Of a stretch of DNA of 64,000 nucleotides, positions 60,310 through 64,000 are shown one piece after another (position 1 is the first letter of the stretch; each line of letters opens with the position of its first letter). This DNA comes from an uncultured Tenacibaculum sp. (GTDB taxonomy: Bacteria > Bacteroidota > Bacteroidia > Flavobacteriales > Flavobacteriaceae): the NCBI GenBank assembly GCA_947493285.1, contig CANLQH010000001.1, forward strand, positions 744,001-808,000, read 5' to 3'. Below the pieces are notes generated by a model that saw only the letters and a program-made list of their open reading frames with translations, was not told the DNA's origin and searched no databases. Both the position numbers and the translations under genes were made by a program.

Positions 60310-61744
60310 ATTGAATACAAACATTTTTAGGCTCTGTAAAAAAGCGCAAAGCTTCGAAACCTCCTTCACGTCCTACTCCACTTTCTTTTTGCCCTCCAAA
60401 AGGAGTTCTTAAATCACGCAACAACCATGTATTAACCCAAACAATCCCAGCGTGAATTTCTTTAGAAATCCGCATTGTTCTATTTAAGTTATTTGTCCAT
60501 AAGGTTGCTGATAAACCATATTTTACATTGTTTGCTAATTGCAATGCTTGCTCATCATTTTTAAATGGCATAATCGTAACTACTGGCCCAAAAATTTCTT
60601 CTTGATTCAGTTTACAATCATTACTTGTAACTTCTATAATTGTTGGCTGTAAATAATAACCATTTTCACTTCCACTTACCTCAACTCTATCACCTCCAAA
60701 AAGAATTTCACCTCCTTCTTGCTCTGCAATATCAATATATGATTTTACTTTTTCTAAATGTTGTTTAGACACTAATGCTCCAACATTTGTGTTAGCTTCT
60801 GATGGATTTCCAACTTTTAACTGAGATACTTTCTGAACAAAGTCTTTTTTGAATTGCTCGTAAATTGACTCTTCTACAAAAATTCTACTTCCGCATAAAC
60901 AAATCTGACCTTGATTAGCAAATGAAGAACGAACTGTAGTAGCTAACATCTTCTCATAATCGCAATCTGCAAATATGATGTTCGGGTTCTTCCCCCCCAA
61001 CTCTAGTGACAACTTCTTAAACATAGGTGCTGCAACTCTCGCAATATGAGCACCTGTAGTAGTTCCGCCAGTAAATGATATTGCTTTAATATCAGGGTGC
61101 TCAACGATGGCTTGCCCAGTTGAACCTCCTAATCCGTGAACGATGTTTAACACACCTTTTGGCAAGCCAGCTTCGTTACAGATTTCTCCTAATAAATAAG
61201 CTGTCATAGGTGTTACTTCACTTGGTTTTGCAACAACACAATTACCTGCTGCTATTGCTGGAGCGATTTTCCATGTAAATAAATACAATGGTAAATTCCA
61301 TGGAGAGATACAGCCTACAACGCCAATTGGTTGACGTAAAGTAAAATTAACTGCACTCAACCCTACACTTTCATGAGCCTCAGATGAGAATTGCGTAATC
61401 GCATTTGCGAAAAACTGAAAATTAGATGACGCTCTTGGTATATCGATCGCAGTTGCTAAACTTAATGGCTTACCATTGTCTTTAGATTCTGCAGCTGCTA
61501 ATTCTGGTAATTTCTCTTGAATTAGCTGAGCTATTCTAGACAAAATTTTACTTCGTTCATCTAAAGTAGTATTTGACCATTGCTTAAAAGCAGCTTTAGC
61601 ACTTTGATATGCCTTCTCAACATCTTCTTTAGTCGAATTTGGAATTTGTCCATACACTTCTCCAATTGAAGGATTGTAATTATCAATCCACCTGTCAGCG
61701 ACAGGAGGCAAAAATTTTCCGTCTATGTAGTTTTGAATCTTCAT
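60302..61744 (-). CDS. Aldehyde dehydrogenase, probable 2-aminomuconate-6-semialdehyde dehydrogenase
   Basis: 480 aa ALDH. NAD-binding segment GCISPWNLPLYLFTWKIAPA, Glu loop SLELGGKNPNIIF, catalytic Cys in NQGQICLCGSRIFVEE, and a C-terminal GGQKESGVGREGG motif. In a kynurenine operon with ACMSD and HAO the natural substrate is 2-aminomuconate semialdehyde, giving 2-aminomuconate. The RidA-type deaminase gene lies 12 bases upstream. The start at 61744 follows directly. Confidence 0.88.
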   Translation of the reverse strand: MKIQNYIDGKFLPPVADRWIDNYNPSIGEVYGQIPNSTKEDVEKAYQSAKAAFKQWSNTTLDERSKILSRIAQLIQEKLPELAAAESKDNGKPLSLATAIDIPRASSNFQFFANAITQFSSEAHESVGLSAVNFTLRQPIGVVGCISPWNLPLYLFTWKIAPAIAAGNCVVAKPSEVTPMTAYLLGEICNEAGLPKGVLNIVHGLGGSTGQAIVEHPDIKAISFTGGTTTGAHIARVAAPMFKKLSLELGGKNPNIIFADCDYEKMLATTVRSSFANQGQICLCGSRIFVEESIYEQFKKDFVQKVSQLKVGNPSEANTNVGALVSKQHLEKVKSYIDIAEQEGGEILFGGDRVEVSGSENGYYLQPTIIEVTSNDCKLNQEEIFGPVVTIMPFKNDEQALQLANNVKYGLSATLWTNNLNRTMRISKEIHAGIVWVNTWLLRDLRTPFGGQKESGVGREGGFEALRFFTEPKNVCIQYE

Positions 61745-61756
61745 TTAATTCTTAAT

Positions 61757-62170
61757 CTATTCTTGCTTCTTATACGCCACCACCTTAATTTCTATCAACA
61801 AATGTGGATGTGGTAACTGATGTACTGCAACTGTGGTACGTGTTGGTCCGCTATAATCAAAATACTCTGCATATACTTCATTATATCCTCCAAAATCGTT
61901 CATATTTACTAGAAAAGAACTTACATCAACGATATCTTCTAAATCAGCTCCTACCTCTTGTAAAATCCCTCTAATATTTTCAATTACAGCTCTTGTTTGC
62001 TTCTTTATATCTAAGTTCGTTGTACCGAACTCATCTACCTCAACTCCTTCAAAAGAATTATCAGGTCTACGAGAACTGGTTCCTGACACATAGATAAAAT
62101 CTCCTACTTGCTTTACATGTGGAAACTTACCTCTTGGTATTGCTTTTCCTTTAATTACTTTACTATCCAT
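61757..62170 (-). CDS. RidA-family enamine/imine deaminase (aminomuconate deaminase-like)
   Basis: 137 aa. RidA landmarks: [20 protein letters not shown] near the front, [26 protein letters not shown] in the middle, and the family end [14 protein letters not shown]. In tryptophan-degrading bacteria a RidA-like NbaF/AmnD converts 2-aminomuconate to 4-oxalocrotonate. Position between the dehydrogenase and DUF1697 genes supports that role. Confidence 0.85.
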   Translation of the reverse strand: MDSKVIKGKAIPRGKFPHVKQVGDFIYVSGTSSRRPDNSFEGVEVDEFGTTNLDIKKQTRAVIENIRGILQEVGADLEDIVDVSSFLVNMNDFGGYNEVYAEYFDYSGPTRTTVAVHQLPHPHLLIEIKVVAYKKQE

Positions 62171-62174
62171 ATTT

Positions 62175-62699
62175 TTATGCCTCTGTTACCATTTCAAGTA
62201 ACTTAATTGTTGTTTTATAATTGCGAGTCGTAGCTATTACATTTAGCTTTTTCTCGATAGTGTTATTTGTTAGTTTCGTTTTAGCAAAAGTTGATGGACA
62301 ATACAAATACACCACATCGTTATCTATTTTATATTGATCTTCATTAATTCCTTTGATTTCAATTTCTGATTGATTGGTAGTTTTACTTAAAAAAGAAAAC
62401 GCTACTATTTTTTCATTTTCAACTGAAAAAGGATAATTATCTATTACTGCCCTCCACTCTTTTGGAGTTCTTATCAATACAGGAATATCATATCCGAACT
62501 TAGTTAAAATCTCATCTTTTATCTTTTTACAGATTACAGATTTACTTTCTTCAGAACTAAGTAAAATATTTCCACTTTGAATATATGTTCTTACATTTTG
62601 AAAACCTAAACCGTTTAATAACTCACGTAATTCTGCCATAGGAAGTTTATTTTTTCCTGACACATTTATTCCACGAAGTAAAACGATATATGTTTTCAT
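62175..62699 (-). CDS. DUF1697 family protein
   Basis: 174 aa with the DUF1697 opening [20 protein letters not shown] and the [18 protein letters not shown] segment. Function unknown; members are widespread small cytosolic proteins. It is 1 base after kmo and 4 bases before the RidA gene, so it is translated within the operon but has no known place in the pathway. Confidence 0.9.
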   Translation of the reverse strand: MKTYIVLLRGINVSGKNKLPMAELRELLNGLGFQNVRTYIQSGNILLSSEESKSVICKKIKDEILTKFGYDIPVLIRTPKEWRAVIDNYPFSVENEKIVAFSFLSKTTNQSEIEIKGINEDQYKIDNDVVYLYCPSTFAKTKLTNNTIEKKLNVIATTRNYKTTIKLLEMVTEA

Positions 62700-64000
62700 T
62701 TACAAACCTGCTATTTTATCCTCTTCTAAAATTTCGTTCGTTTCTTTTTGTACTCTTTTTAGTACTTCTTTTAAATCAGAAATATCCCCTAAATCATTAT
62801 CAGCAACCATATTTAACAAAGCTTTGTCTTGTGCTCGTCCTTTAGTCATTGCTTCATGGTAACCAATGTTTTCATTAAATGTTACCATTGAGTATTTAGA
62901 GAAATATTTATTCGGAAAACTCTTCTCTAACTCCATTTCTAATTTTCGTTTTTCTTTAAAAATAGGATTTGCAACATGGTCTCTCATTTCGTAATAATTC
63001 TCAACCGCTAAATCTCCAATAGCATCTGCATCCTTTTTTCTTGTTTTTTGATACCCTTTAAAAGTAGCATTCCAGCTTCCTAAGTTTTGATTTAAAATTT
63101 TATCTAAAACCGTTACATCTTCAAAAGAAGCATTCATTCCTTGTCCGTAAAACGGAACAACCGCATGTGCTGCGTCTCCCATTAACAGAGTATTACCCTT
63201 GTAATACCAAGGTGAACATTTTACAGTTCCTAAAGCTCCTGTTGGATTATTAGCAAACTCTTCTGCTATATTTGGAATTAACTTTAACGCATCTGGAAAC
63301 TGAGTTTGGAAGAAATCTTTTATTTTTTCTTCAGAATCTAACCCTTCAAAGTGATATGCTCCTTCTTCATGTCCTAAAAACAAGGTTACTGTAAAACTAC
63401 CATCTAAGTTTGGTAATGCAATTAGCATATAATCTCCACGAGGCCAAATATGTAAATGATCTTTACTTATTTGATGTTTTCCGTTTGTATCAGCTGTAAT
63501 TTCTAATTCTTTATATCCGTGTGTTAAATAATTTTGCGAATAGCTAAATAAAAACTTCTTTTCTAAATAATAACTCTTGCGAAGTATTGAGCCTGCACCG
63601 TCTGTTCCAAAAATCACATCTGCGTTTACAAAAAACTCTTCTTTTGTTTCGTAACTCTTAAAATTAGCGATGGTATTTTCTATATCTACGGATGTACATT
63701 TTGAATTAAAATGAATAGTTACATTTTCGTGCTTCTCAGCTTCAGTTAACAAAATACCATTTAAATCTCCTCTTGAAATTGAATTGATATACTCATTTTC
63801 TCTCCCTGAATAGTTAGAAGCAAAAGTATTCCCTTCAATATCGTGAATTAAACGCCCATACATTGGAATACATATTTCACGGGCTTTCTCTTCTACTCCA
63901 GCCAATCGTAATGCTTTGAAACCACGATCTGATAAAGCTAAATTGATAGACCTCCCAGCGGAAATATCTGTGGTTCTTAAATCTGGGCGACTTTCGTACA
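62700..64000 (-). CDS. kmo: Kynurenine 3-monooxygenase (5' end beyond the window)
   Basis: The frame is open to the right edge, giving 433 codons; the visible N-terminal part reads YESRPDLRTTDISAGRSINLALSDRG, so the FAD-binding GxGxxG lies just outside. Visible marks: VIFGTDGAGSILRKSY (NADPH/FAD region), LLMGDAAHAVVPFYGQGMNASFEDV (FAD-closing motif) and the helical C-terminus. It hydroxylates kynurenine to 3-hydroxykynurenine. First visible gene of the operon; kynureninase is not in the window. Confidence 0.92.
   Translation of the reverse strand, partial: YESRPDLRTTDISAGRSINLALSDRGFKALRLAGVEEKAREICIPMYGRLIHDIEGNTFASNYSGRENEYINSISRGDLNGILLTEAEKHENVTIHFNSKCTSVDIENTIANFKSYETKEEFFVNADVIFGTDGAGSILRKSYYLEKKFLFSYSQNYLTHGYKELEITADTNGKHQISKDHLHIWPRGDYMLIALPNLDGSFTVTLFLGHEEGAYHFEGLDSEEKIKDFFQTQFPDALKLIPNIAEEFANNPTGALGTVKCSPWYYKGNTLLMGDAAHAVVPFYGQGMNASFEDVTVLDKILNQNLGSWNATFKGYQKTRKKDADAIGDLAVENYYEMRDHVANPIFKEKRKLEMELEKSFPNKYFSKYSMVTFNENIGYHEAMTKGRAQDKALLNMVADNDLGDISDLKEVLKRVQKETNEILEEDKIAGL

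Noticed and set aside
62700..63905. Start of kmo at 63905
   Set aside because: The codon there is TTG inside a continuous frame; the bases to 64000 translate to conserved KMO sequence, so the gene runs off the window.
1..64000. Prophage, transposon or IS element
   Set aside because: No transposase, phage structural or tyrosine/serine recombinase reading frame is present; the only mobile-looking structure is the cassette-like island.

Overview
The window is a low-GC chromosomal segment of a member of the Bacteroidota, most likely a marine Flavobacteriaceae (Tenacibaculum/Polaribacter-like). The signs are: TonB-dependent receptors with carboxypeptidase-like regulatory N-termini, PafA-type alkaline phosphatase, a RibB with a decayed GTP-cyclohydrolase II half, TAnnTTTG promoter boxes, almost no Shine-Dalgarno sequences, and tRNAs without encoded CCA. 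Most of it is ordinary housekeeping sequence.

Layout. 0-2.7 kb: tail of an unidentified gene, an MtfA-like metallopeptidase and an ABC-F ATPase. 2.9-4.5 kb: a small accessory island that looks like two integron-type gene cassettes, each ending in a long attC-like inverted-repeat element; no integrase is in the window. One cassette gene is frameshifted; the other encodes an unrecognised two-TM/coiled-coil protein. 5-10 kb: SGNH hydrolase and a leftward cluster (TonB receptor, alpha/beta hydrolase, DUF2141 protein, TPR protein) in which three promoters carry the same 21-bp-period direct repeat. 10-24 kb: pdxH, a SixA/Ppx pair, a highly repetitive OmpA-family protein, DUF389 protein, C1B peptidase, TonB receptor, tRNA-Tyr and tRNA-Lys, an Mla-type ABC permease/ATPase pair, PafA, and two tiny membrane proteins. 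24-40 kb: M14 peptidase, bestrophin, MATE pump, tpx, dgkA, ftsK, lolA-like, lptF/G-like, ribB, AraC-type regulator, NDH-2. 40-47.5 kb: YjbQ, three secreted proteins and a LytTR two-component system with two tandem sensor kinases. 47.6-56.8 kb: dnaK, NUDIX, pyrE, SRPBCC, birA, rsfS-ftsH-LUD-cdsA-ACBP-YceI. 56.9-64 kb: a leftward kynurenine-degradation operon (kmo, RidA-type deaminase, aminomuconate-semialdehyde dehydrogenase, 3-hydroxyanthranilate dioxygenase, ACMS decarboxylase) with several accessory genes; kmo runs off the right edge.

How it fits together. The kynurenine genes give a near-complete route from kynurenine to the aminomuconate level. The LytTR system at 44-47 kb is predicted to control itself and the adjacent secreted proteins, because all three upstream regions carry paired 9-bp half-sites 21 bp apart that fit the LytTR-type consensus. 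The TonB receptor cluster at 6-10 kb carries related sites and so may belong to a similar regulon. The most unusual structure is the cassette-like island: in both modules the 10 bases at the left boundary are the exact reverse complement of the 10 bases that open the module's own terminal element, which is the hallmark of integron cassettes.
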